Part shown: piece by piece, positions 20,205 to 29,266 of the stretch
How positions within the stretch are numbered: the first letter of the stretch is position 1
Layout of the letters: each line of letters starts with the position of its first letter
Assembly (NCBI GenBank): GCA_033763975.1
Contig: JANRJM010000014.1
Span: forward strand, 62,001 to 126,000
Source: Planctomycetota bacterium
GTDB taxonomy: Bacteria; Planctomycetota; Phycisphaerae; Phycisphaerales; UBA1924
DNA length: 64,000 bases
Reading direction: 5' to 3'
Notes under the pieces: generated by a model
Told to the model about the DNA's origin: nothing
Seen by the model: only the letters and a program-made list of their open reading frames with translations
Database searches by the model: none
Made by a program: the position numbers and the translations under genes

Positions 20205-20708
20205 CTACTCGCCGCCCCCTTCCATGTCGCCCAGGCGCCGGAACGTCGCGTCGTACGCGCGCAGGGCGAGCACGCAGGCCCGCGCGGTGCGTTCGTCGAG
20301 CACAGCGGTTTCCCGGGGCAGGATCGTGCGGAACGTGAACAGCTTCGCCTCGTCGCGGAAATGCTCGACGGGCAGCGAGGGCGACAGCCCGGTCGCCTCG
20401 GCGAACCCCAGGTCTACGAGTTCCTCTTCGAGAAGTTCGCTCAGCGCGTCGCCCGTGTGCACCAGGTCCTGCTCGATCGACTGGCTGAGATAGCGGTCGG
20501 GCGTCACGAGCGACACGGCCGGAAGGGTCTTGACCGGGTCGAGCCGGTACCACGCCCGCGCCGACGCGCCGATCGCGTCCAGCACCACCCGGTCGCCCTC
20601 GACCCGCGCCCCCGCGCCCGGCATGGCCCCCGCCAGGCGGCCCGCAACGCCCGCGACGAACGCGCCCCAGCCGGGCGGCGTCGAATCGTGCGGCGTGGCG
20701 AGACCCAT
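20205..20708 (-). CDS. Hypothetical protein
   Basis: A 167-residue soluble protein with AAGGAG about ten bases before the ATG at 20708. It contains ARAWYRLDPVKTLPAVSLVT, then an acidic helical segment DALSELLEEELVDLGF and an Arg-rich end. The family is not recognised; the look is of a small regulatory or adaptor protein. A longer frame to 21119 would run through the tRNA-Leu locus and is rejected. It lies on the minus strand, 111 bases from the glycosyltransferase, so the two may share a transcript. Confidence 0.6.
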   Translation of the reverse strand: MGLATPHDSTPPGWGAFVAGVAGRLAGAMPGAGARVEGDRVVLDAIGASARAWYRLDPVKTLPAVSLVTPDRYLSQSIEQDLVHTGDALSELLEEELVDLGFAEATGLSPSLPVEHFRDEAKLFTFRTILPRETAVLDERTARACVLALRAYDATFRRLGDMEGGGE

Positions 20709-20833
20709 GGCGGCCCACTCCTTGCTCGGGAATGCGGGGCGGAACAGTGTGCGCGAGTTGCACGGACCCCCAACGTCCCGACGCGCGGACCGTGCGACGC
20801 GACGACGGGGGGGCACAATAGGCGCCGGGCTTC

Positions 20834-20862
20834 CTGCTTTCGTCCAACGCGGGGCGTATATT
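20834..20862 (+). promoter_or_regulatory. Candidate promoter for tRNA-Leu
   Basis: CTGCTT (20834-20839) and TATATT (20857-20862) are 17 bases apart. The -10 matches 5 of 6 consensus positions, the -35 only 2 or 3. Transcription would begin about 35 bases before the tRNA. Confidence 0.45.
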
Positions 20863-20902
20863 TCTCCCCATCCCGTGGCGGCGACGCCCCGGGGTGCAGC
20901 CA

Positions 20903-20986
20903 GCCCAGGTGGCGAAATTGGCAGACGCACTACCTTGAGGTGGTAGCGCCCGCAAGGGCATGGAGGTTCAAGTCCTCTCCTGGGCA
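20903..20986 (+). tRNA. tRNA-Leu (GAG)
   Basis: An 84-base class II tRNA. Acceptor GCCCAGG pairs with CCTGGGC (20979-20985), the anticodon loop TTGAGGT gives GAG (reads CTC), the long variable arm is GCGCCCGCAAGGGC and the T arm contains GGTTCAAGTCC. The discriminator is A, as expected for Leu; CCA is not encoded. Confidence 0.95.
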
Positions 20987-21198
20987 TTGTGCAGCGACGT
21001 GCGGCGACGAGGCCGCTTGAAGGCGGATCGGGGCGGGCGGCGGGATTCCCGCCACCCCGCCCGGAACGCGTCGACGCCTCGACCGTCACACACCCCGACG
21101 GGCTCCAGCGGCAGCGCACGACGGTGCGCCGGTTTCACCAATCACTCGGGCCCGCGTGCACGTCGAACCCGTGCCGTCGGCCTCGCGGAGAACTCCTG

Positions 21199-23361
21199 AT
21201 GCGTACGCGGATGTCGGCGTGTCTTCTGGCCACGGGTCTCGTTGTCGGTCTGACCTCGGGCGCGTTCGCCCAGATGGGGGGAGGCGTGAGCGCTCCGCAA
21301 GCCACCGGCGGGCAGTCCACGCCCCTCATCCCGCGCGACGTCCTCTTCGGCAACCCCGAACGCGCCGGCTCGCAGCTCAGCCACGACGGCAAGTGGCTCT
21401 CGTTCCTCGCGCCCCTCAACGGCGTGCTCAACGTCTGGGTCGCCCCCGCCGACGACGTCTCCAAGGCCCGCGCCATCACCTCCGACACGAAGCGCGGCAT
21501 CCGCCAGTACTTCTGGGCCTACGACAACGTCCACATCCTCTACCTCCAGGACGCGGGCGGGGACGAAAACTGGAAGGTCTACAGCGTCGAGGTCGCGTCC
21601 GGCAAGGCGCGGGACCTCACGCCCTTTGACTCCATCCCCGGGCCCGACGGGAACCCCATCCGCGTGCCGACCGGCAGGGGCCCCGACGGCCAGACGCAGT
21701 ACATGACGCTCCGCCCGGCCGCGCAGGTCCAGGGCGTCTCCGACCTCTTCCCCGGCGCGGTGCTCGTGGGGCTGAACAACCGCAACCCGTCGTACCACGA
21801 CCTTTACAAGGTCGACATCGCGACCGGCCAACTGACGCTGGTGATGGAGAACGACGAGTACGCCGCGATCATGGCCGACGACTCGTTCACCCCGCGCCTG
21901 GCGATGCGTCAGACCGCGGACGGCGGGCTGGAGTTCCTGAAGGCCGACGGCAAGGGCTCGTTCACGCCCTGGCAGACGGTGGCGCAGGCCGACGCGTTGA
22001 CGACCTCGCCCCAGGGCTTCACCAAGGACGGCTCGTCGGTGTACATGGTGGACAGCCGCGACGGCAACACCTCACGCCTCACGCTCGTCAACCTCAAGAC
22101 CGACGAGGTCAAGACGCTCGCCGCCGACCCCAAGGCGGACGCGGACGGCGTCCTCACGCACCCGAAGACCAACGAGGCGCAGGCGGTGTCGTTCGAGTTC
22201 GACCGGGTGCGCTGGCAGGTGCTGGACCCCTCGATCGAGCCCGACCTCGCGTACCTCAAGACCGTGGCGGACGGCGAGGTGAGCATCTCGAGCCGCACGC
22301 TCGATGACTCGCGCTGGCTGGTGAACTACCTGATGGACGACGGGCCTGTGCGGCTGTACCGGTACGACCGCGACCCCAAGTCCGGCAAGCCCGGCAAGGC
22401 GACGTTCCTGTACACCAACCGCCCGCGCCTGGAGGGCCAGCCGCTCGCGAAGATGCACCCCGTGGTCATCAAGAGCCGCGACGGGATGAACCTCGTGAGC
22501 TACCTCACGATCCCCGCGGGGACGGACACGAAGAAGGCCGGCCAGCCCGACAAGCCGCTGCCGATGGTGCTGATGGTGCACGGCGGGCCCTGGGCGCGTG
22601 ATTCCTGGGGCTTCAACCCCTACCACCAGTGGCTGGCCAACCGCGGGTACGCGGTGCTCAGCGTGAACTTCCGGGGCTCCACGGGCTTCGGCAAGGAGTT
22701 CGTGAACGCGGGCGACCGCGAGTGGGCCGCCGCGATGCACAACGACCTGCTCGACGCCGTCGACTGGGCCGTGTCCAAGGGCGTCGCCGACAAGAACAAG
22801 GTCGCGATCATGGGCGGCTCGTACGGCGGGTACGCCACGCTCGCCGGCCTCACCTTCACGCCCGACGTCTTCGCCTGCGGCGTGTCCATCGTCGGGCCCA
22901 GCAACCTCGTCACGCTGCTCAACTCCATCCCCATGCACTGGGCCCCGATGATCGAGATGATGACCTCGCGCGTGGGCGACCATCGCACCGAGGAAGGCCG
23001 CGCCTTCCTCGCTTCGCGCTCGCCCCTCACGCACGTCGACAAGATCACCCGCCCCCTGCTGATCGGCCAGGGCGCCAACGACCCGCGCGTGAAGCAGAAC
23101 GAGAGCGACCAGATCGTCTCCGCGATGGAACGCAAGGGCATCCCCGTGACGTACGTCGTCTTCCCCGACGAGGGGCACGGCTTCGCACGCCCCGAGAACA
23201 ACATGGCCTTCAACGCCATCGTCGAGGGCTTCCTCGCCCAGCACCTGGGCGGACGCGCCCAGCCCATCGGCGAGGACGTCCGCGCCAGCACGGCCCGCGT
23301 GCCCACCGGCGCCGCCGGCGTGCCGGGCCTCTCCGCAGCGACCCACACGCCCGGCAAGTAA
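21199..23361 (+). CDS. Exported S9 family peptidase (acylaminoacyl/dipeptidyl peptidase type)
   Basis: A 720-residue exported serine peptidase. It has a signal peptide ending near SGAFAQ (about residue 24), an N-terminal beta-propeller with WD-like blades, and a C-terminal alpha/beta-hydrolase domain (about 440-690). The catalytic triad is Ser541 (GGSYGGYATL), Asp628 (GANDPRV) and His660 (DEGHGF), and the oxyanion region is LMVHGGPWARDSWGF. It cleaves peptides, probably dipeptides or acylated residues from the N-terminus. The start at 21199 follows GGAG at 21187. It is the third exported peptidase of the window and lies 213 bases after tRNA-Leu. Confidence 0.92.
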   Translation: MRTRMSACLLATGLVVGLTSGAFAQMGGGVSAPQATGGQSTPLIPRDVLFGNPERAGSQLSHDGKWLSFLAPLNGVLNVWVAPADDVSKARAITSDTKRGIRQYFWAYDNVHILYLQDAGGDENWKVYSVEVASGKARDLTPFDSIPGPDGNPIRVPTGRGPDGQTQYMTLRPAAQVQGVSDLFPGAVLVGLNNRNPSYHDLYKVDIATGQLTLVMENDEYAAIMADDSFTPRLAMRQTADGGLEFLKADGKGSFTPWQTVAQADALTTSPQGFTKDGSSVYMVDSRDGNTSRLTLVNLKTDEVKTLAADPKADADGVLTHPKTNEAQAVSFEFDRVRWQVLDPSIEPDLAYLKTVADGEVSISSRTLDDSRWLVNYLMDDGPVRLYRYDRDPKSGKPGKATFLYTNRPRLEGQPLAKMHPVVIKSRDGMNLVSYLTIPAGTDTKKAGQPDKPLPMVLMVHGGPWARDSWGFNPYHQWLANRGYAVLSVNFRGSTGFGKEFVNAGDREWAAAMHNDLLDAVDWAVSKGVADKNKVAIMGGSYGGYATLAGLTFTPDVFACGVSIVGPSNLVTLLNSIPMHWAPMIEMMTSRVGDHRTEEGRAFLASRSPLTHVDKITRPLLIGQGANDPRVKQNESDQIVSAMERKGIPVTYVVFPDEGHGFARPENNMAFNAIVEGFLAQHLGGRAQPIGEDVRASTARVPTGAAGVPGLSAATHTPGK

Positions 23362-23435
23362 TCACGGCGGCTCGCGTCCGCGCGGGGGGCTTCCCCCCCG
23401 CGCCGGGCGCGGATCGCGCGAGGAGCGGCCGAACC

Positions 23436-24764
23436 GTGCAGCATCCACCCGGCCAACTCAACGCCCGACCGCGCGCCCGCGCACGCCGCACGCACCTCGC
23501 GCTCGCCGCGACGGCGTGCGCCGGGCTGCTGCTCGTCGGGGGTGCGCTGGGCTGGACAGCCCGGCAGCCCGACGCCGCCACCCCGCCGCCCGCGGCGCCC
23601 GACGCGTTCACGCCTATTCCCTCGGGCACAGAGGTCGAGCTGTTGCTCCGCGACGGTCGCCGCCTCACCGGGCTCATCGTCGAACATTCGCCCACGCGCG
23701 TCGTCCTCGCGATCAACGGCATCGCCACGCCCTTCGACGGCACGTCGGTCGCCAGCGTCGTCCCGCTTCCCAGCGTCGAGGAACGCTACCTCCAACTCAG
23801 AGCCACGATCGACGACGAGGACATCGACGGGCTGCTGCGCCTCGCCGAGTGGCTGCGCGCGCGCGGGCGGCTTGATCTCGCCCTCTGGGAGATCGACGGC
23901 GTGCTCCGCATCGAGCCCGCCAACCAGAACGCCAAAGACCTGCGCACGCTCGTGGTCGAGCAGCAGAAGATCCGCGACGCGCGGCGCAGCCCCGACGAGC
24001 CGGCCTCCGAACAGATCGGCCCCGGGGAAGCCGACCGCCCCGCCTTCCCACTCTTGACGCCCGCGCAGATCAACCTCGTGCGCCTGTACGAGGTCGATCT
24101 CAAGAACCCGCCCAAGCTGCTCATCCCCAAGCCCGTGGTCCGGCGGTTCCTTGACCGCTACGCCGGGCGCGACGTCGAAGGCCTGGGCACCGTGCCCGTC
24201 TCGCCCGAGGGGCGCGAGGTCTTCCTGCGTCAGAAGGCCGCCGACGTGCTGGCGTGGATGTTCGCCCTCCGCGCCCGCGAGTTCTACCCCGAGGTGCAGG
24301 TGCTGGAGAACCCGGCGTCGCTCCGCGTCTTCCGCGACGACGTCCATCGCACCTGGCTCATGAACACCTGCGCCACCACCCGCTGCCACGGCGGGGAAGA
24401 CGCCGGGCGCCTCTGGCTCTTCAACCAGCGCCACGGCAGCGACGCCTCCGCCCTCACCAACCTGCTCATCCTCTCCCGCTTCCGCACCCGCGACAACCTC
24501 GGGCTCATCGACTTCGAGCAGCCCGAGCGCAGCCCCCTGCTGGACTTCGGCCTGCCCCGCGAGCAGGCGCTCTTCAAGCACCCGGACGTCGCCGGCCTCG
24601 ACCGCGGGCGCTGGCGCCCGGCCTTCGTCGGGCGCGACGACGACCGCTACCTCCGCGCCGTCCAGTGGATCCGGATGATGTACCGCCCGCGCTCCGACTA
24701 CCCCGTCGACTACACCCCGCCCCGCCCGCGGGCCGAGCAGGCCCCGCCCGAAGGCCCCCGCTAG
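23436..24764 (+). CDS. Membrane-anchored protein with CX4CH motif
   Basis: A 442-residue protein with one N-terminal membrane segment (LALAATACAGLLLVGGAL). The GTG at 23436 has AGGAG eleven bases upstream. Residues about 60-105 look like a small beta domain (VELLLRDGRRLTGLIVEHS); the middle is helical and resembles a tetratricopeptide stretch. Near residue 311, NTCATTRCHGG gives a CX4CH motif, one residue pair longer than the classical c-type haem CXXCH; CX4CH attachment is known in a few cytochromes. Whether haem is bound here is untested. No cytochrome assembly genes are visible. Function unknown. Confidence 0.7.
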   Translation: MQHPPGQLNARPRARARRTHLALAATACAGLLLVGGALGWTARQPDAATPPPAAPDAFTPIPSGTEVELLLRDGRRLTGLIVEHSPTRVVLAINGIATPFDGTSVASVVPLPSVEERYLQLRATIDDEDIDGLLRLAEWLRARGRLDLALWEIDGVLRIEPANQNAKDLRTLVVEQQKIRDARRSPDEPASEQIGPGEADRPAFPLLTPAQINLVRLYEVDLKNPPKLLIPKPVVRRFLDRYAGRDVEGLGTVPVSPEGREVFLRQKAADVLAWMFALRAREFYPEVQVLENPASLRVFRDDVHRTWLMNTCATTRCHGGEDAGRLWLFNQRHGSDASALTNLLILSRFRTRDNLGLIDFEQPERSPLLDFGLPREQALFKHPDVAGLDRGRWRPAFVGRDDDRYLRAVQWIRMMYRPRSDYPVDYTPPRPRAEQAPPEGPR

Positions 24765-24808
24765 CGCGGCGGACGCCGATCCGGGGACGGCCCCCGGGCG
24801 TACAGAGA

Positions 24809-24837
24809 TAGATCACGATCCCGGTTTTTGCTACAGT
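24809..24837 (+). promoter_or_regulatory. Candidate extended -10 promoter
   Basis: TGC-TACAGT (24829-24837) is an extended -10 element matching 4 of 6 bases, with TAGATC 17 bases upstream. It lies 88 bases before the start of the coiled-coil lipoprotein. Confidence 0.4.
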
Positions 24838-24924
24838 GCCCGCTTCCCGGCGCGGCCTGTCCCTCGCACGGAGGGTCGCCGGCACGCCCCGGGAAGCCCA
24901 GTCGAACGCAGGAGTTCAGTGCGC

Positions 24925-26904
24925 ATGAAGATGATCATCCGGGCCTTGGGTCTCGCGAGCGTGTGCGGCCTGGCCCTCACCGCGTGCGATCGGGGCACCC
25001 CCGCGTCCCGCGCCGGCGACGACGCCGCCCGCGAACTGACGGCCATGAGCGCGGGCGGATCGGCCCCGGCCCCGGAGGCCGTCCGCCAGAAGGTCTACGC
25101 CGGCATCGCCTCCGACCTGCAGGGCGTCGCCGCCGACGCCGAGGGCGCCGACAAGGCGGCCCTCATGCTCATGCTCGCCAGCGCGCAGTCCGGCCTGGGC
25201 GAGATCCCCGCGGCCGAGGTCGAGCAGCACGAGACCACCGCCCGACTCCGCACCGCCCGCATCGACTCGCACCTCAACCGCTGGGCGCTCTCGAACGCGA
25301 CCGCCGCCGCCGCCGAGGCGTTCGACCCGTCCGCCGAACTCGCGCGCGTCGCCCGCGCCAAGGGCGAGAAGGACACGAAGATCACCGAGCAGAAGCAGCG
25401 CCTCGCCACCGTCGAGGCGCGCCTCGACTCGCTCCGCGAGCGGGCGTCGCGCACGCTCGCCGACGCGCAGCAGCGCCTGGCCGAGTACTCGCGCATGATG
25501 GACCAGGCCTCGCGCCTCAGCGCCACCGACGGCGAGGGGCTGGTCGTGCGTGCCAACGAGATCCGCCTCGAGGGCGAGCGGCTGCGCCTCGAGGGTGCGA
25601 AGCTCGAGGCCGAGGCCGACAGCGTGAAGCCCGTGTTCGACGAGGTCAGCGCGATCCTCGATCAGTTGTCGAACCAGCGGGCGGACCTGGACGAGGTCGA
25701 GGCGGCGTTGAATCGCCAGGCCGCCGAGGCGCGGCGCGAGGCCTCCGAGGCCCGGGCCGCCGGCGCCGCCGTGGGCGTCGAGATCGGCAACGAGGCCGAC
25801 GCGCTCGACGAGTTCCGCACGCAGACGCTGGCCCCGGCCTACGAGAAGACGGCCGCCGCGTACGACAAGGCGCTCAAGTCCGCGCGGGCGTCGTCCACGC
25901 AGGAGTCGCCCTCGGCGGGCAAGGCCGCCGTCATGAGCGCGAACCTCGCCCTCGCCGAGCTCTACTGGGCCCGCGCGTCCAGCGCCGACTCGTACGCCTC
26001 CATCCTCCGCACGCTCACGCGCCTCACGCCCGCCCTGCCGGGCAAGGCGCAGTACGAGTCGCGCCTCGCCGGCGCGACGCAGGAACGCAAGGACGCGCTG
26101 GCGAAGGCGAACGAGCACCTCGACGCGGCGATCAACGACGCCGGGGGCGTGCGGGCGCAGGGCCCGATCAAGGAGCGCCTCGAGGCGCTCCGCGCCATGC
26201 TCGAAGACGCCAAGAAGCTCGCGAACGACGAGCGCCTCGACGCCGCCTCCCCGCTCGCCCCGCCCCCGTGGCTCCAGGCGTCGCTGTCGCGGGCGGCGGG
26301 CTCGACCCCGGAGCGCGCGTTCGACGCCTTCCTCGGCGCCCTCCGCGCCGCGAACCCCGAGGCCGTCGTCGATTCTCTTGACCTCCCCAGCGATCGCGCG
26401 CGTCAGGGCCTGCTCCCGCTCGTCCGCGTCACGTTCGTGGCCCAGAAGAGCGACCGACTCTCGCGCGAGAAGTTCAGCAAGAGCCTCGGCGACCTTCTCG
26501 CCAGCGCGGGCGGCATGGGCCAGGCCATCGGCCCGATGCTCGCGCAGTTCGGCGGCAATGGCGTCGGCGGCATCTCGCCCGAGGCCCTCGCCACGCTGTC
26601 CAGTTCCTCGGTCACGTGGGAGATCGCCGGTGATCGCGCCACCGCCAGCGGCGAGGGACTCCCCGAACCCGTCGTCTTCGTGCAGCGCGACGGCACCTGG
26701 AAGCAGGACGTGCCGGCGGAGATCCGCCAGATCCTCCCCCAGGCCCCCATGATGGCCCCCATGCTCAAGGGCCTCACCGACGCCTTCGCCGCCTGGAACA
26801 CGGCGGTCGAAGCCGGCGAGTACGCCGACGAGTCCGCCGCGGCCTCCGGCCTGCTCGCGAAGCTCGAGCCCGTGCTCGGCGGAATCATGGGCGGCGGCAA
26901 CTGA
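24925..26904 (+). CDS. Coiled-coil lipoprotein
   Basis: A 659-residue lipoprotein, with LALTAC near residue 20. The ATG at 24925 is preferred to the GTG at 24919 because AGGAG then has ten-base spacing. Residues about 120-310 are rich in Ala, Glu, Arg and Leu with heptads (TEQKQRLATVEARLDSLRE), a long coiled coil; the C-terminal third (about 450-660) is a separate helical domain (FDAFLGALRAANPEAVV). The architecture resembles envelope scaffolds. Function unknown. The window has no neighbouring partner that explains it; FNR follows 61 bases downstream. Confidence 0.75.
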   Translation: MKMIIRALGLASVCGLALTACDRGTPASRAGDDAARELTAMSAGGSAPAPEAVRQKVYAGIASDLQGVAADAEGADKAALMLMLASAQSGLGEIPAAEVEQHETTARLRTARIDSHLNRWALSNATAAAAEAFDPSAELARVARAKGEKDTKITEQKQRLATVEARLDSLRERASRTLADAQQRLAEYSRMMDQASRLSATDGEGLVVRANEIRLEGERLRLEGAKLEAEADSVKPVFDEVSAILDQLSNQRADLDEVEAALNRQAAEARREASEARAAGAAVGVEIGNEADALDEFRTQTLAPAYEKTAAAYDKALKSARASSTQESPSAGKAAVMSANLALAELYWARASSADSYASILRTLTRLTPALPGKAQYESRLAGATQERKDALAKANEHLDAAINDAGGVRAQGPIKERLEALRAMLEDAKKLANDERLDAASPLAPPPWLQASLSRAAGSTPERAFDAFLGALRAANPEAVVDSLDLPSDRARQGLLPLVRVTFVAQKSDRLSREKFSKSLGDLLASAGGMGQAIGPMLAQFGGNGVGGISPEALATLSSSSVTWEIAGDRATASGEGLPEPVVFVQRDGTWKQDVPAEIRQILPQAPMMAPMLKGLTDAFAAWNTAVEAGEYADESAAASGLLAKLEPVLGGIMGGGN

Positions 26905-26965
26905 TTTCCCGGGCTGTCGGCGCGCAGCGCATTCGGCCCGGCCCGCCGCTGCCAAGAATCTCGCA

Positions 26966-27937
26966 ATGACCGAACGCACGGAACGCGACGACACGCCCGG
27001 CACGCCCGCGCTGCGTGAGTCCCGCATGCACCTGCTGACACCCGCCGCCCCGGGCGTCGGCGTCGTCGTCTCGAACGAGCGCTGCACCGCCTCGCGCAAG
27101 TCCACCGGCTTCGTGCGCCACCTCGCGCTCGACGTCTCCGCCACGCCCCTCGCACGCGCCTGGGTGAGCGGGCAGTCGTTCGGCGTGCTCCCGCCGGGGC
27201 TCGACCCGCAGGGACGCCCCCACCGCCTGCGGCTGTACTCGATCGCGAGCCCGACCGCGGGCGAAGACGGCGCGGGGAACATCATCGCCACCACCGTCAA
27301 GCGCACCATCGACGAGCACGTCGAGACCGGCAAGCTGTTCTTGGGCGTCGCGAGCAACTACCTGTGCGACCTCCAGCCCGGCGAGCAGGTCCGCCTCACG
27401 GGCCCCAACGGCAAACGCTTCGTGCTGCCGACCGACCCCGCGCAGCACGACTACGTGTTCATCGCCACCGGCACGGGCATCGCCCCCTTCCGGGGCATGA
27501 TCCGCGAACTGCTCGAAACGGGCGTGCGCTCGCGCGTCGTGCTGGTCATGGGCGTCCCCTACGCCGCCGACCTCCTCTACGACGCCGAACTGCGGGCCCT
27601 GGCGCAGGCGCACCCGAACTTCACGTACCTGACGGCTCTGAGCCGCGAGCCCCAGCCCGACGGCGCCCCGCCCATGTACGTCCACGCCCGCCTTGCGCAC
27701 GCGGCCGAACTCTTCGCCCCGCTGCTCGCGAGCGAACGCACGCTGCTCTACATGTGCGGCATCGCCGGCATGGAACTCGGCGTGCTGCAGACCCTCGCCC
27801 GCACGCTTCCCCCCGGCACCCTCGAGCAGTACCTCCGGGCCGACGCCCCGGTGCTCGCCGAGATCGACCGGTGGGAGCGCCGGCACCTGCACAAGGACGT
27901 CCGCCCCACCCGGCGCGTCTTCATGGAGGTCTACTGA
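26966..27937 (+). CDS. Ferredoxin-NADP+ reductase (plant type)
   Basis: A 323-residue FAD enzyme moving electrons between NADPH and ferredoxin or flavodoxin. FAD-binding RLYS is at 89-92, the second FAD segment GVASNYLCDLQPG at 127-139, and the NADP-binding GTGIAPFRG at 169-177. The chain ends FMEVY, with a terminal aromatic Tyr323 as in plant and cyanobacterial reductases, where it stacks on the flavin. No ferredoxin gene is adjacent. The layout fits plant-type FNR rather than the bacterial Fpr type, which has a different C-terminus. Confidence 0.88.
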   Translation: MTERTERDDTPGTPALRESRMHLLTPAAPGVGVVVSNERCTASRKSTGFVRHLALDVSATPLARAWVSGQSFGVLPPGLDPQGRPHRLRLYSIASPTAGEDGAGNIIATTVKRTIDEHVETGKLFLGVASNYLCDLQPGEQVRLTGPNGKRFVLPTDPAQHDYVFIATGTGIAPFRGMIRELLETGVRSRVVLVMGVPYAADLLYDAELRALAQAHPNFTYLTALSREPQPDGAPPMYVHARLAHAAELFAPLLASERTLLYMCGIAGMELGVLQTLARTLPPGTLEQYLRADAPVLAEIDRWERRHLHKDVRPTRRVFMEVY

Positions 27938-27952
27938 CACCCCGCGCACCGT

Positions 27953-27981
27953 TTGACCACCCGGGCGGCCCTTGGTAGGGT
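27953..27981 (+). promoter_or_regulatory. Sigma-70-type promoter
   Basis: TTGACC (27953-27958) and TAGGGT (27976-27981) are 17 bases apart, matching 5 and 3 of 6 consensus bases. It lies 75 bases before the TTG start at 28056. Confidence 0.55.
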
Positions 27982-28055
27982 GATCGCCCCCGCAGGCCTC
28001 CAGCCCCTACGCTTGTGCCCCGCGCCGGCCAGCGGCGACACGAAGGAATACGGCG

Positions 28056-29192
28056 TTGATCGATCGAACATTCCGTCGAACGGTTGTCAGTTCGGGCTTT
28101 GGCCGCGCCGCGATCGTCATCGCGGGCATCGCCTGCGCCGGCGCTCCCGCGCTCGCGCAGCAGTGCACGATCCCCCCGGAGATCGTGACGGCGATCACCC
28201 TCACGCCCGACGCCGAGGCGCAGCTCCGCGCCTGCGCCCTGGAGAACGCGCGCGACCTCGACAGCCCGGACGCCCAGAAGCGCCGCGCCAGTCGCCAGGC
28301 GCTCACCCGCCCGCTCGAAGACCCCAACGTGTCCGCCGCGTTCCGCCTTCGATACAGCGCGGCCCTCGCCGAGCCCATCAACCGCGCCGTCGCCAGCACC
28401 GACGAGGTCGTCGCGGTCAACGCCCTGGTCTTCGCGGGCGAGCTCGCGACCGACCCCGGCCTCACCGTCCTGCTCGACCAGCTCGCCTCGCCCCGCCCGG
28501 CGCTGCGCTACCAGGCGGCGTACGGCATCCGGCGCACCTTCGGCGCTCTCCAGCGCTCCGCCCCCGCCATCCAGAACGAACAGATCGACCGCGCCATGCG
28601 CGCCGCTCGCCAGCGCATGGGTGTCGAGACCGACGGCCTGGTGCTCCAGGCGCTCACCGCCGCCCTGCTCGAGGGGGCCTCTCTCCCCACCGCCCAGTTC
28701 TCGCAGGCCCAGCCCTTGGCCGTCCGCTCCCTCTCCGACGGTCTCTCGGCCCACGTTGGCGGCGCGGGCGGAAAGATCGGCGAGCCTGGGATCATGGACG
28801 CCTACCTCCGCGGCGCCACCGGCGTGCGCGACATCATCGCCCAGCCGAACGTCACCATCGACGCGGAGACGGCCCGTGCCGTCGCGCAGCTCGGCGGGCG
28901 CCTCATCGCCTACGCCGTCCGCGTCGTGAAGGACAAGAACCTCCCCGCCGGCCCCGGCGCCACGCGCGAGCAGGTTTCCGACTCGGTCGCGCTCGGGCAG
29001 ACGCTCGTGCAGCTCGCCGGCCGATCGCTCAACCAGCAGGGCACGGGCGCCGCCCAGCTCGCCCCGCTCATCAAGGCCGGCGATGTCCAGAGCGAGGCCC
29101 GTTTCCTGCTCGACGCGCAGCAGACCATCGGCGCCAACGGCGTGCTCACCGCGGCGCCGTTCAACTTCCCCGACGACCACTTCGTCCCGTAG
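28056..29192 (+). CDS. Exported HEAT-like helical protein
   Basis: A 378-residue exported protein. The TTG start at 28056 has AAGGA at 28042-28046. A signal peptide ends near GAPALAQ (about residue 35). The mature part is almost all helix with repeated short helix pairs (AVNALVFAGELATDPGLTVL, RYQAAYGIRRTFGAL), like HEAT repeats that bind other proteins. No catalytic motif is seen and the family is not recognised. It has its own predicted promoter and is followed, after 74 bases, by the peptide-binding protein. Confidence 0.7.
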   Translation: MIDRTFRRTVVSSGFGRAAIVIAGIACAGAPALAQQCTIPPEIVTAITLTPDAEAQLRACALENARDLDSPDAQKRRASRQALTRPLEDPNVSAAFRLRYSAALAEPINRAVASTDEVVAVNALVFAGELATDPGLTVLLDQLASPRPALRYQAAYGIRRTFGALQRSAPAIQNEQIDRAMRAARQRMGVETDGLVLQALTAALLEGASLPTAQFSQAQPLAVRSLSDGLSAHVGGAGGKIGEPGIMDAYLRGATGVRDIIAQPNVTIDAETARAVAQLGGRLIAYAVRVVKDKNLPAGPGATREQVSDSVALGQTLVQLAGRSLNQQGTGAAQLAPLIKAGDVQSEARFLLDAQQTIGANGVLTAAPFNFPDDHFVP

Positions 29193-29266
29193 CCATCGGC
29201 CCGTCAGAACCGAGCCGCCGGCGCCCGCGGTGCGAACGCCGCGCGCGGGCGCGATACGCTGCGCCC

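Noticed and set aside
18036-21020. Long open frames of several hundred codons antisense or in shifted frame to known genes, such as 18036-21020 on the plus strand
   Set aside because: High GC content makes stop codons rare; these frames run across tRNA-Leu or oppose genes with clear motifs and have biased Arg/Ala/Pro-rich composition.
27953-29266. Extension of the peptide-binding protein frame upstream to 27953
   Set aside because: The upstream part overlaps the HEAT-like gene and reads as Arg/Pro-rich shadow; the GTG at 29267 begins a proper signal segment.
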